Below are positions 8,591 to 17,086 of a stretch of DNA of 64,000 nucleotides, piece after piece. Made by a program: the position numbers and the translations under genes. This stretch comes from Gammaproteobacteria bacterium. Lineage in GTDB: Bacteria; Pseudomonadota; Gammaproteobacteria; SZUA-229. The stretch spans positions 62,001 through 126,000 of the forward strand of contig JADGFA010000002.1 of assembly GCA_016744065.1 (NCBI GenBank), written 5' to 3'. Numbering within the stretch: the stretch's first letter is position 1; each line of letters begins with the position of its first letter. The notes under the pieces were generated by a model. That model ran no database searches. It had not been told where the DNA came from and was given only the letters and a program-made list of their open reading frames with translations.

Positions 8591-9856
8591 TTAAAAGAAA
8601 TAGCGACGTAAATTGATTTCAAATATATTGCGATCATAGGTGAAATCATCCAGATTTGAGTCATTATCTGTAAATGTATACTGGGTATTTACAGTCCATG
8701 ACTTGAGAAATCCGCCGTGGAAGTCATGGCTTATACCCAATACAGCCAGTAACTCGGTTTCATTGCGTTTCTCTGTGTAACCTTTTGTGATGTCGGCCGC
8801 TTTATATCTGTAGTCACGGCTGCTTAATGTTAAATATGCTCGAGCATTTTCCCAGGCAGGTATCTGGCCACCGAAGTATATTTCACCACCAGTCGAATGG
8901 AGTGCACCATCTTTAGCGCCATTATTGTGATATTTAATGCCTGCCTGTAAGCCGATAGACTGATCAGTATAAAATTTGGCAATATCTATACCCCATACTG
9001 TCATAGTGCCGGTCAGACCTTTGTCTTCCTGTTGATCGTACTCACGGGCTGTCGTGGTATTTTCAAATGTGATCTCAAGGTCTTCCTGAATACTGTAGGT
9101 GTAAAGTGGGTTGATACCTGCGTATTTTGCATAATCGTCTTTGCCGAATATAAGCTTGTCCAGTTTAAAATTGAAGGCAGCACGCCAGCGCTTTTCTTCA
9201 GAAATGAAGGCAGGGCCTGTGCTAAGTGATAATACTGAGAGGTTAAATTCAGTATTATCAGATCCATATGCTTTGCTATAGGCTGTGGCCTGGGTTTGCC
9301 ATTCAAAGTCAACAATAGAGTTATTAATATGCATAGCCTGGCTGGCACGTGAGCGATGTGAATAGGTGAACATAAACTGCCCGCCGCTGCCATTTTCTTC
9401 GGATGATATATTGGTGTTGCCTGTTATATCTTTTCCTGGGCCCAGATTTATATTTGAATCAGTGAACATGCCTGCTGATATATACATGGATGATGTGGAG
9501 CGTTGGGCGGCTGTTTTGATATCACCAGATAACTGAGCCATATATGCGGTTACCGATAATTTAACTTCATCCGGAGTTTCGGGGTCATTTAAAACCTGAC
9601 TTAACTGATCTTTTGCATCTTCATAGCGGCGGGTTAGATGATAAGAAATGGCAAGCTCAAGGCGCGCGCGATTAAGGCTGGGCTGGTTGCTTAATATGGT
9701 TTCAAAGAGCTCAATAGACTTAAACAGCTCTCCATTTAAGCGATAACGCATTGCTTCATTAAATAAAACTTCTGGATCTACAGCCTCTTCAGCATAGGTG
9801 TTAGGCGAAGCTAATGCCATGTATAAACAAGCTGCCACCAGAATTTTCCTGATCAT
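8591..9856 (-). CDS. Outer-membrane protein with N-terminal TPR and C-terminal beta barrel (DUF560/Slam-like)
   Basis: The 421 residues begin with a signal peptide (MIRKILVAACLYMALASPNTYA). TPR-like helices follow at about 28-110 (LFKSIELFETILSNQPSLNRARLELAISYH is characteristic but spread over two helices). From about residue 125 comes a region of alternating aromatic beta strands ending in LRRYFF, the usual C-terminal aromatic signature of a beta barrel. This order matches surface lipoprotein assembly modifier-like (DUF560) proteins, which move lipoproteins or other proteins to the cell surface. The substrate is unknown. A plain TPR porin is the alternative. Confidence 0.65.
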   Translation of the reverse strand: MIRKILVAACLYMALASPNTYAEEAVDPEVLFNEAMRYRLNGELFKSIELFETILSNQPSLNRARLELAISYHLTRRYEDAKDQLSQVLNDPETPDEVKLSVTAYMAQLSGDIKTAAQRSTSSMYISAGMFTDSNINLGPGKDITGNTNISSEENGSGGQFMFTYSHRSRASQAMHINNSIVDFEWQTQATAYSKAYGSDNTEFNLSVLSLSTGPAFISEEKRWRAAFNFKLDKLIFGKDDYAKYAGINPLYTYSIQEDLEITFENTTTAREYDQQEDKGLTGTMTVWGIDIAKFYTDQSIGLQAGIKYHNNGAKDGALHSTGGEIYFGGQIPAWENARAYLTLSSRDYRYKAADITKGYTEKRNETELLAVLGISHDFHGGFLKSWTVNTQYTFTDNDSNLDDFTYDRNIFEINLRRYFF

Positions 9857-10093
9857 TTAAGTACTCTCAAAGTGATTTTGCGTGATATTGACGTTTTTTA
9901 TATATATTTACAAGGGAAAACGTACAGTTATTCCACCTGGTCGAGACTTATTCTGATTAAATAAGCCATTTATTAAATATAATTATCAGGTGTAAATGTT
10001 CTACAATTTGCCGTTAAGTTATTGTATTTGTAAGCTGCTCAAAGTGTGTCTGAGTATGTGTCTGGTTCATATTATTGTTAAGAGGAGGGTTAT

Positions 10094-10726
10094 TTGAGCT
10101 GTAAAAACAGATATTGCTTATACGGGTATATTTTTTTGTTTGTTTTGCTGCCTGAGGTTGTTCTTGCAGGACTTTTTGGGTATCAGTCAAATGAGCGTGA
10201 AAATTTAAAACTGTTTCCTCAATGGTTATCGGTTTTAGAACGTAATATTAAACAAAAGGCATTAGAAGGAAACTGTGAAAATAACAGGCTTGATCATTGT
10301 CATGTTAGAGACTGGTTGAGGTTTTTAAAAAGCATTCAGTCGCTTTCAAAAATGCAACAGATAAATAAAGTTAATTTATATGCTAATGAGCATGACTATC
10401 TTCTGGATATTGAGAATTACGGAGTAAAAGACTATTGGGCGACACCACGAGAGTTTTTATATAATAATGGTGATTGTGAAGATTACGCAATAACAAAAAT
10501 GCTATCCCTTAAGATGCTTGGTTTTAATATGCAGAGTATTAAGCTGGTGGTATTACAGGATACAAATTTAAAAATTCCACATGCGGTTTTAGCTTTATAT
10601 ATTAAGGACGATATATTAATAATGGATAATCAGGTAGACGAAGTTATTTCACATAAACATATTTTGCATTATGTTCCTGTATATGCCGTTAATGAAAAAA
10701 AGTGGTGGATGTTCCTGCCTCAATAA
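10094..10726 (+). CDS. LapG-type periplasmic transglutaminase-like cysteine protease (BTLCP)
   Basis: The 210 residues start at TTG 10094; a strong AGGAGG at 10083-10088, 5 nt upstream, decides this rare start. An N-terminal hydrophobic segment (YIFLFVLLPEVVLAG) is a likely signal peptide. The catalytic triad of the family is visible: Cys128 in NNGDCEDYA, His163 in IPHAVLAL and Asp178 in LIMDNQ. In known systems LapG cleaves the N-terminal region of giant biofilm adhesins (LapA type) and is held inactive by the c-di-GMP receptor LapD. The next gene, 34 nt downstream, encodes a membrane receptor with a dead HD-GYP domain, not a LapD. No adhesin gene is in the window. Confidence 0.88.
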   Translation: MSCKNRYCLYGYIFLFVLLPEVVLAGLFGYQSNERENLKLFPQWLSVLERNIKQKALEGNCENNRLDHCHVRDWLRFLKSIQSLSKMQQINKVNLYANEHDYLLDIENYGVKDYWATPREFLYNNGDCEDYAITKMLSLKMLGFNMQSIKLVVLQDTNLKIPHAVLALYIKDDILIMDNQVDEVISHKHILHYVPVYAVNEKKWWMFLPQ

Positions 10727-10760
10727 GAGGGTCTTTTAAAATTTAAATAAGTAATATTGT

Positions 10761-12782
10761 ATGAAAGTTAAAAATAATGCATTTAAAATAAAGTTCCCCC
10801 CCGTATTGGCAAGTGTATTTTTGGGCCTATTTATTGTAATAAGTTTATGGTTGATATTTGAGTATGCGGAAAAAGAAAAAAATCGTGATTTGACTAACTG
10901 GCAGTCACGTCTGGCGCTATTGGCTGAGATAAGATCGGCGGCTGTTGAAGACTTGATATGGAAGCAAAAAAAACAATTAAAAAAACTGGCTGAAAATACA
11001 AGTCTCAGGTTGTTTCTATCGGAGTATAATAATAGAGATAAAGTGAATGAAGTCGTATTGAGTGCAGTGCAGGGGCATGTGAGGAATTTGTTAAGGGCGA
11101 GCGCAGGAAGCTTTGGATTTCTGGAAAATATAACGGCTATTAAGAAAAACAGTTCTGGTGAGTATGGTCTTGCGGTACTGGATAAAAAGCAAATACTGGT
11201 TATGTCTACAAAAGGTTTTCCTGTCGATATTGAAGCGCATAAAGCTGTAGTTAAAAAAACATATAATGCAGCGAAAATACAGGTAATTGATCTGTATTCG
11301 GGTGAGAGCAAACAATCGGTCTATGGATATATTATGCCTGTTTTTCAGGTTCAGGACATTGAATTAATAGAGCCTGTAGGTGCAGTTATATTGTTATTGA
11401 ATCCGCAGAAAGATTTATACCCAATATTGAAAAACAGACAAAGTATAACCGGTTCAGATGAAAGTTTACTGGTGAGGCAGGAAGGTGCCAGTCTTGTTTA
11501 TATAAGCCCGATAAAAGAAGATTATAATTTATTTCATCGCCTTCCTGATAATAATAATCAACTGGCATCGTCGTATGCTTATCATAATCCAGGCGGTTTC
11601 AGGGAAGTTCAGGACTATCGAGGTAACAATGTGTTGGTTACCGGGCGAGAAGTTAAAGATACGCCCTGGAAACTGGTTCAGAAAATTTCAGCGTCTGAGG
11701 CGTTAGCTGAATCAAATAGCCATCAGACGTTTTTGTTAACAACATTTATCTTATGTGTTTTTTTTGTAGCAATGGCCTTTGTCGCAATTTGGCGGCATAG
11801 TACCAGTTTAAGATTACAGTCTTTGAGTAATGTGCTTGAGGCGCGGACTATTTTGCTCGATGCAGTTACCGATAACATAAAAGATAATATTATTTTACTG
11901 GATCAGAACTCAAAAATTATCTTTATGAATTCTGCGTTTTCACATTTATTGTCGATAGATATTGATGAAATAAAATCAAAACATATAACCAGTGTGTTAG
12001 GCAAGGAAACGGCAGAACGATTGATAAATAGTATATGTGCTGATACTAAAACCTGTGTTATGTCTTTGCAGATTGATTCCTGTGAACGGGTATATCATGT
12101 GGTCTCTACGCGACTGGTTTATGGTGAGCACCAAAGTGCTGTGTTATATGTGTTGCATGATATAAGTGAATTAAAACAGGAACAGGAAAAGCGTGAGCAA
12201 TTGGGGCAGGGTATCATTGGGACTCTGGTTAAAGCGGTGGATATGCATGATCCGTATTGCATAAATCATTCTGCACGCACCCGGGATGTTGCAATCGCGA
12301 TTGCTAAAGAAATGAATTTAACTGAGATGCAGTTAGAGTCGCTGGAAATGGCGGCTTTATTAGCAAATATAGGTAAGTTGTATGTTCCAAAGGAAATACT
12401 GACTAAAATGGAAGCGCTATCTGATAACGAATCAAAACAGTTGAGAAAACATATTGGGTTTGCTGTCGATATATTATCTGAGCTCCCTTTTAGTGGGCCT
12501 GTGGTTGATATTATTTCACAGAAAAGTGAGTTCCTTGACGGCAGCGGCTATCCAGAAGGGCTGGCAGGTAGTGACATTATGCTTGAATCGAGAATACTGG
12601 CTGTAGCAAATGCATTTGTCGCCATGGCTAGCTCACGGGCGTATCGTGAAGGGCGAGCGGTAAAAGAGGTGGTGGATATACTTCTGGAGCAATCTGAGTC
12701 ACATTACGATCGCCATGTTGTTGCTGCTTTATTTCATATTTCAGAGAATAAAGCAGACTGGAAAACGTGGCAGAGAACATAG
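10761..12782 (+). CDS. Membrane receptor with PAS and degenerate (catalytically dead) HD-GYP domain
   Basis: The 673 residues run as TM1 about 12-33, a periplasmic Cache-like domain of about 290 residues, TM2 about 324-344, PAS about 360-470 and an HD-GYP fold about 485-660. Every metal ligand expected in a phosphodiesterase is changed. The HD dyad is Ala535-Asn536 (AALLANIGKLYVP), the H-H-H-E block reads QKSE before LDGSGYPEGL, and the later Asp pair reads VANAFVAM. The GYP loop itself (GSGYPEGL) is intact. It is therefore predicted to bind, not cleave, c-di-GMP or a partner. It follows the LapG-type protease gene by 34 nt, consistent with one operon and a LapD-like job. That role is inferred. 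Confidence 0.85.
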   Translation: MKVKNNAFKIKFPPVLASVFLGLFIVISLWLIFEYAEKEKNRDLTNWQSRLALLAEIRSAAVEDLIWKQKKQLKKLAENTSLRLFLSEYNNRDKVNEVVLSAVQGHVRNLLRASAGSFGFLENITAIKKNSSGEYGLAVLDKKQILVMSTKGFPVDIEAHKAVVKKTYNAAKIQVIDLYSGESKQSVYGYIMPVFQVQDIELIEPVGAVILLLNPQKDLYPILKNRQSITGSDESLLVRQEGASLVYISPIKEDYNLFHRLPDNNNQLASSYAYHNPGGFREVQDYRGNNVLVTGREVKDTPWKLVQKISASEALAESNSHQTFLLTTFILCVFFVAMAFVAIWRHSTSLRLQSLSNVLEARTILLDAVTDNIKDNIILLDQNSKIIFMNSAFSHLLSIDIDEIKSKHITSVLGKETAERLINSICADTKTCVMSLQIDSCERVYHVVSTRLVYGEHQSAVLYVLHDISELKQEQEKREQLGQGIIGTLVKAVDMHDPYCINHSARTRDVAIAIAKEMNLTEMQLESLEMAALLANIGKLYVPKEILTKMEALSDNESKQLRKHIGFAVDILSELPFSGPVVDIISQKSEFLDGSGYPEGLAGSDIMLESRILAVANAFVAMASSRAYREGRAVKEVVDILLEQSESHYDRHVVAALFHISENKADWKTWQRT

Positions 12783-13078
12783 TATTGAATTAGTTGCCAG
12801 TTAAGCTTAAGGAGTGATATGTATGTCTGAACAGGAATTAAGCTTTATTGTGTGCCCTGAGCTTTAGTGCTGGCCCAGATGTCGTAAAACAACAGATTGG
12901 GTTGAGCCCAGAGTTTACGGCGAATTTACTATGGAGTGTTGGTGTTAGTATGTTTAACTAATACTATAAGCCCCGCAGCATATTTACAGGGTGTTTTTAG
13001 TGAAAAAATAAGTATATTAGTATTAACTGTTTGTTTTTTATTCAAATGACAGACATTATCCTATATTAGTAAAAATAA

Positions 13079-15193
13079 ATGAGCACAAGTCAGGAGCTTG
13101 CTACAGACATGTATGAATCTTTTTATGGGCTTACGGAAAAGCCATTTACATTATTGCCTGATCCGGATTATCTGTATCTGAGCCAAAAGCATCAGCGGGC
13201 GTTGACGCTTCTTGAATATAGCATGATGAACCAGGCTGGTTTTAGTGTTATATGTGGTGATACGGGTGCAGGTAAAACAACCCTGATTCGACGCCTCCTG
13301 GTTGGGCTGGGTGATGATACTAAAGTTGGTCTGATAACTAATACGCACCATGCGTTTGGTGAGCTGCTTAATTGGGTGCTTATGGCATTTGGCCTGGATG
13401 GTGAAGGCCAAAGTAAGGCGCAAATGCATCAGATGTTCATTCGTTTCTTAATTGAGCAGTATGCGCAGAAGAAACATACTGTTTTGATCGTCGACGAAGC
13501 CCAGAATATGAATGCAGATACATTGGAAGAGCTGCGCATGTTGTCCAATATTAATGCAGATAAAGATCAGGTATTACAGGTTATTCTTGCTGGGCAGCCG
13601 GCATTACGCGAGACGTTACGTCAACCTGAATTAATGCAGTTTGCGCAGCGTATAGCGGTAGATTATTATCTTGAGTCATTAAGTATTGAAGAAACTAATG
13701 CTTATATTCATCATCGCCTGAAAGTTGCCGGAACGGAAGCGTCCATTTTTACTGAAGCGGCTTGTGAAGCAATATATAAATACAGTGGTGGTACCCCTCG
13801 TTTAATTAATCTGCTATGTGATACAGCACTTGTATATGGTTTTGCCGAACAAAATAAAACGATTGGTGAGCAGCTGATACATGATGTTGTGAGCGAGCAG
13901 CATAGTAACAGTATTATCCCTGCATTTAATACGGGCCAGCCGGCTCAGGACTCAGTGTTTTCAGCTGACAATATAACGCAACAATCGATAAATCAGTCAA
14001 AAACAGAAATAGAGCAGAAAGCTAATGCACAAAGAACGGTTGATAAAAAACAGGAAGAAAAATTAGTTAGTGCAGAGCAGCAGGTAATTAAAAAAGATGT
14101 GGCTGAAATATCAAAAAAATTATTTCAGCAGGCGAGAGGTGTGGAGCAGCTTGTCCCTGTGGTTCATTCGGAATCTCAGGTGAATATAGAAAAAGTCCAT
14201 ACTCAGAGTGCAGCCATAGATGAATCAAATGTAAGGCCGATAAAAGCAACACGCCCGTCAGAAAGTAAAACGGATGAATTTAAAATAGAAGATGAAGGAG
14301 TACAGCCTGAGGGTGCAGTAGATTCTGAAGGAAACCTGGAAGAAGGTGTAAGCAGTAAAAGTTCATTTATAGATATTGATAAGCAGCCCCCTGAAGCAAG
14401 CATAGTTGATACGGATGCCGCGCCTCTGTATATGTCACAAAGAAAGTATGATGAGGATGTTTATCATCCTATGATACATATTGAAGAAGGCCCGGGAAAG
14501 GGGCTTAATATGATTATTATAGGTGTAGTGGGGGGGATGTTTATTGCGTCTTTGATAATGATGATTGCAGCCTGGATGATGTTTGGTTCAAGAGAGAACA
14601 CTAGCCAACAGGAAGTACGACAAAATGCGCGGCAGCAGCCACAATGGGAAGTGGAAAACCGAGAACTAAAAGCATTACAGAAAGAACGTGATGCTGCAAT
14701 AGCCGTAACACGGGCACTGGAAAGAGAGCGTGATGCCGCAATAACCACCGCCCGGGTACAGGAAGAAATACGTGCTGCTGAAATGCGTGCCGCAGAAATA
14801 TTAGCAGCACAGGAGCAGCGGGCGGAAGTAAAATTAACGCGGGCGAAAGCACGTATCAGAGAGGCAGAACGAGCTGAATCCAGGGCACTGGTTCGTGAGC
14901 GTGAGATGCAGCGCAAGGCGGAAAGAAAAGAGGCTGAATTAAAAAGTGAGCGACTGAATATGTTTCATAAGGAGCAGGCTCGTTTAGAAGTGCTGGTTGT
15001 CGAAAAGGAAATGTCAGCCCGGCGATTACAGGCAAAACAGGTCGAGCAGAAAGAAGTAAAAGAAAAGCCTGTTGAAGAGGCAATAGTTGAGCCAGATGTT
15101 AAAAGCAAAATTAAAGAAAAGGCAAAAAAAAGATTTTCATCTAACCCCTGTAATAGCCCTTCTGCGAAATTCCTTTCAACATGTAAAAAATAA
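13079..15193 (+). CDS. ExeA/GspA-like AAA ATPase with one TM helix and long C-terminal coiled coil
   Basis: The protein has 704 residues. The family usually begins at MYESFYGLTEKPF, which here is ATG 13109, so the first ten residues may not be translated. The ATPase domain (to about 270) has Walker A GDTGAGKTT and Walker B VLIVDEAQNM, then SGGTPRLINLLCD, the hallmark of ExeA/GspA and exosortase-locus ATPases. A low-complexity linker follows, one TM helix near 475-500 (IIIGVVGGMFIASLIMMIAAW), then about 150 residues of Ala/Arg/Glu-rich heptad-like coiled coil. The family energises assembly of envelope complexes. No secretin or exosortase is adjacent, so the partner is unknown. Confidence 0.8.
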   Translation: MSTSQELATDMYESFYGLTEKPFTLLPDPDYLYLSQKHQRALTLLEYSMMNQAGFSVICGDTGAGKTTLIRRLLVGLGDDTKVGLITNTHHAFGELLNWVLMAFGLDGEGQSKAQMHQMFIRFLIEQYAQKKHTVLIVDEAQNMNADTLEELRMLSNINADKDQVLQVILAGQPALRETLRQPELMQFAQRIAVDYYLESLSIEETNAYIHHRLKVAGTEASIFTEAACEAIYKYSGGTPRLINLLCDTALVYGFAEQNKTIGEQLIHDVVSEQHSNSIIPAFNTGQPAQDSVFSADNITQQSINQSKTEIEQKANAQRTVDKKQEEKLVSAEQQVIKKDVAEISKKLFQQARGVEQLVPVVHSESQVNIEKVHTQSAAIDESNVRPIKATRPSESKTDEFKIEDEGVQPEGAVDSEGNLEEGVSSKSSFIDIDKQPPEASIVDTDAAPLYMSQRKYDEDVYHPMIHIEEGPGKGLNMIIIGVVGGMFIASLIMMIAAWMMFGSRENTSQQEVRQNARQQPQWEVENRELKALQKERDAAIAVTRALERERDAAITTARVQEEIRAAEMRAAEILAAQEQRAEVKLTRAKARIREAERAESRALVREREMQRKAERKEAELKSERLNMFHKEQARLEVLVVEKEMSARRLQAKQVEQKEVKEKPVEEAIVEPDVKSKIKEKAKKRFSSNPCNSPSAKFLSTCKK

Positions 15194-15322
15194 AGCTGTT
15201 TTTAGAAAAATAGTCAGCCTGACATCAGTTGTTTTCTTATCTTAAAGTGTGAAACAGGTTTCAGATTAATATTGGTAGTGTATTAGTATTTATAAAGCAA
15301 AAATTATATTAAAGGATTAATT

Positions 15323-15391
15323 ATGAGTGCAAAATATAGTCTGATGGTAGTAATTGTCGTCGCTGCCCTGTTAATGATAAGTAGCTTATAG
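15323..15391 (+). CDS. Possible 22-residue membrane peptide
   Basis: An ATG at 15323 is preceded by AAAGGA with 6-nt spacing and opens a 22-codon frame ending in TAG: MSAKYSLMVVIVVAALLMI then SSL. The peptide would be one TM helix. It lies in the 399-nt interval between the ExeA-like gene and pyk. The good ribosome-binding site and hydrophobic content favour it, but so short a frame could be chance. Confidence 0.4.
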   Translation: MSAKYSLMVVIVVAALLMISSL

Positions 15392-15592
15392 GTTTCGCAG
15401 CCTTATTTTTTTGGGTTGTATTATTATAAGGTGCCCACGAAAACAGATCATCCCTTTGGTTTTCAATGTTGCATGGGTTTAAAAAGAGTACAGATTGTTT
15501 TTGGTGTAATTTGATGCATTATAAAAATTATATATACTTGACGTGTAATTGAACTACACTGTTTATGTTTATGTATAAATATAGGACGTTAT

Positions 15593-17059
15593 ATGCAGTC
15601 ACCTGAAGTCACAAAAAATATTCATTTACATTGGCGCAGAACAAAAATAATAGCCACACTTGGCCCAGCAAGTAAAAGTGAAAAGAAAATAACTGAACTA
15701 ATTGATGCGGGTGCAAATGTATTTCGATTGAATATGTCTCATGGGACACATGATGAGCATAGAAAGCTGGCCGAGCGCATTCGAAAAATATCAAAACGCA
15801 AGAAAGAGCATGTCGCTATACTTATGGATTTGTGTGGTCCAAAAATTCGAGTAGGTGATTTTGAGGAGGGTGAAATAGAGTTAATTTCAGGTGATGAAGT
15901 TGTAGTTAGCTGTACTGCTTCAACAGGTATGGCAGGTTTGATAGCATCGCAATATAAAAGCCTATATAAAGACGTGAAAAAAGATGAAAGAATATTGCTT
16001 GATGATGGAAAATTAGAGCTAGTTGTTAAATCTGTTAATGGTAAAGAAGTGCATTGTAAGGTTATATACGGTGGAATATTAAAAAATAAAAAAGGCCTCA
16101 ATCTGCCTGATTCAAATATTTCTATTAATAGCTTTACGGCCAAGGATAAAAAAGATTCAGAACTGGCAATTGAGTTAGGAGCTGATTTTTTGGCTTTAAG
16201 TTTTGTTCGGGATGAAAAATGTATTACAACTTTAAAACGATATGTGAAAAAATCTGGAGGCGATATACCTGTTATTGCTAAAATAGAAAAACCTGAAGCA
16301 ATAAAATACATAGACAATATCCTTTCTGAAGCGGATGGGATAATGGTTGCCCGGGGTGATCTGGGTATTGAAATGCTTGCACAACAAGTGCCTTTGATAC
16401 AGAAAGAGTTAATAAATAAAGCAAGACTACATGGGAAGCCTGTAATAGTGGCAACTCAAATGCTGGAATCAATGATAACAAGCTCAAAGCCCACAAGGGC
16501 AGAAGTAAGTGATGTCGCTACTGCTGCGTTATCAAGTGCAGATGCGGTTATGTTATCGGCGGAAACAGCCAGTGGTGATTTTCCTGTGCTTGCAGTGAAT
16601 GTTATGAATGATATATTACGTGAAATGGAAGCGTATCAATGGCAGCATGGAAAGTTTGGTGAGGCAGACTTTGAACAGTGTGCAGAAATGATAGAGCCTG
16701 ATAGAAAAGCGATAGCAAAAGCGGTAAAAACACTGGCTCATGAGTTAAAGCTACAGGGTATCATCGTGCCTACACGAAGTGGTTCAACAGCACGGGTGTT
16801 ATCTGCCGACAGACCGGGAGCACCTTTAATTGGTGTAAGTTCTGATGAAGAAGTCTGTAGGCGACTGGCGTTAAGCTGGGGTGTGGTTCCTATATATATT
16901 AAAGAAGAAATAACCCATGACTGGCAGGGGTTATGTAATAAAGTTGCCGACATGTGCAATATCGCAAGTACAGGAAATCGTGTTTTACTTGTATCTGGCT
17001 TTAGTGATGATGCAGAGCTGAATGAACCAGTATTGAAATTAATGAAAATTAAAAATTAG
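15593..17059 (+). CDS. pyk: Pyruvate kinase
   Basis: This 488-residue enzyme transfers phosphate from phosphoenolpyruvate to ADP, the last step of glycolysis (EC 2.7.1.40). Visible signatures are TIATLGPAS-like KIIATLGPASKSE at the N-terminus, MDLCGPKIRVG (start of the B-domain region), IAKIEKPEA with the catalytic Lys, VARGDLGIEM and KPVIVATQMLESMI...PTRAEVSDVATA. The start has AGGA 6 nt upstream. The C-terminal allosteric domain is complete. It is convergent with putA; only 27 nt separate the stop codons. Confidence 0.96.
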   Translation: MQSPEVTKNIHLHWRRTKIIATLGPASKSEKKITELIDAGANVFRLNMSHGTHDEHRKLAERIRKISKRKKEHVAILMDLCGPKIRVGDFEEGEIELISGDEVVVSCTASTGMAGLIASQYKSLYKDVKKDERILLDDGKLELVVKSVNGKEVHCKVIYGGILKNKKGLNLPDSNISINSFTAKDKKDSELAIELGADFLALSFVRDEKCITTLKRYVKKSGGDIPVIAKIEKPEAIKYIDNILSEADGIMVARGDLGIEMLAQQVPLIQKELINKARLHGKPVIVATQMLESMITSSKPTRAEVSDVATAALSSADAVMLSAETASGDFPVLAVNVMNDILREMEAYQWQHGKFGEADFEQCAEMIEPDRKAIAKAVKTLAHELKLQGIIVPTRSGSTARVLSADRPGAPLIGVSSDEEVCRRLALSWGVVPIYIKEEITHDWQGLCNKVADMCNIASTGNRVLLVSGFSDDAELNEPVLKLMKIKN

Positions 17060-17086
17060 TTATATAAATATAACAAACTTAATTTT

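Noticed and set aside
10761-12782. Active HD-GYP phosphodiesterase
   Set aside because: The HD dyad, the His block and the later Asp pair are all replaced, so metal binding and catalysis are not supported.
14464-14916. 150-codon minus-strand frame in the ExeA-like gene
   Set aside because: It is the antisense of the Ala/Arg/Glu-rich coiled coil, whose codon bias keeps the other strand open.
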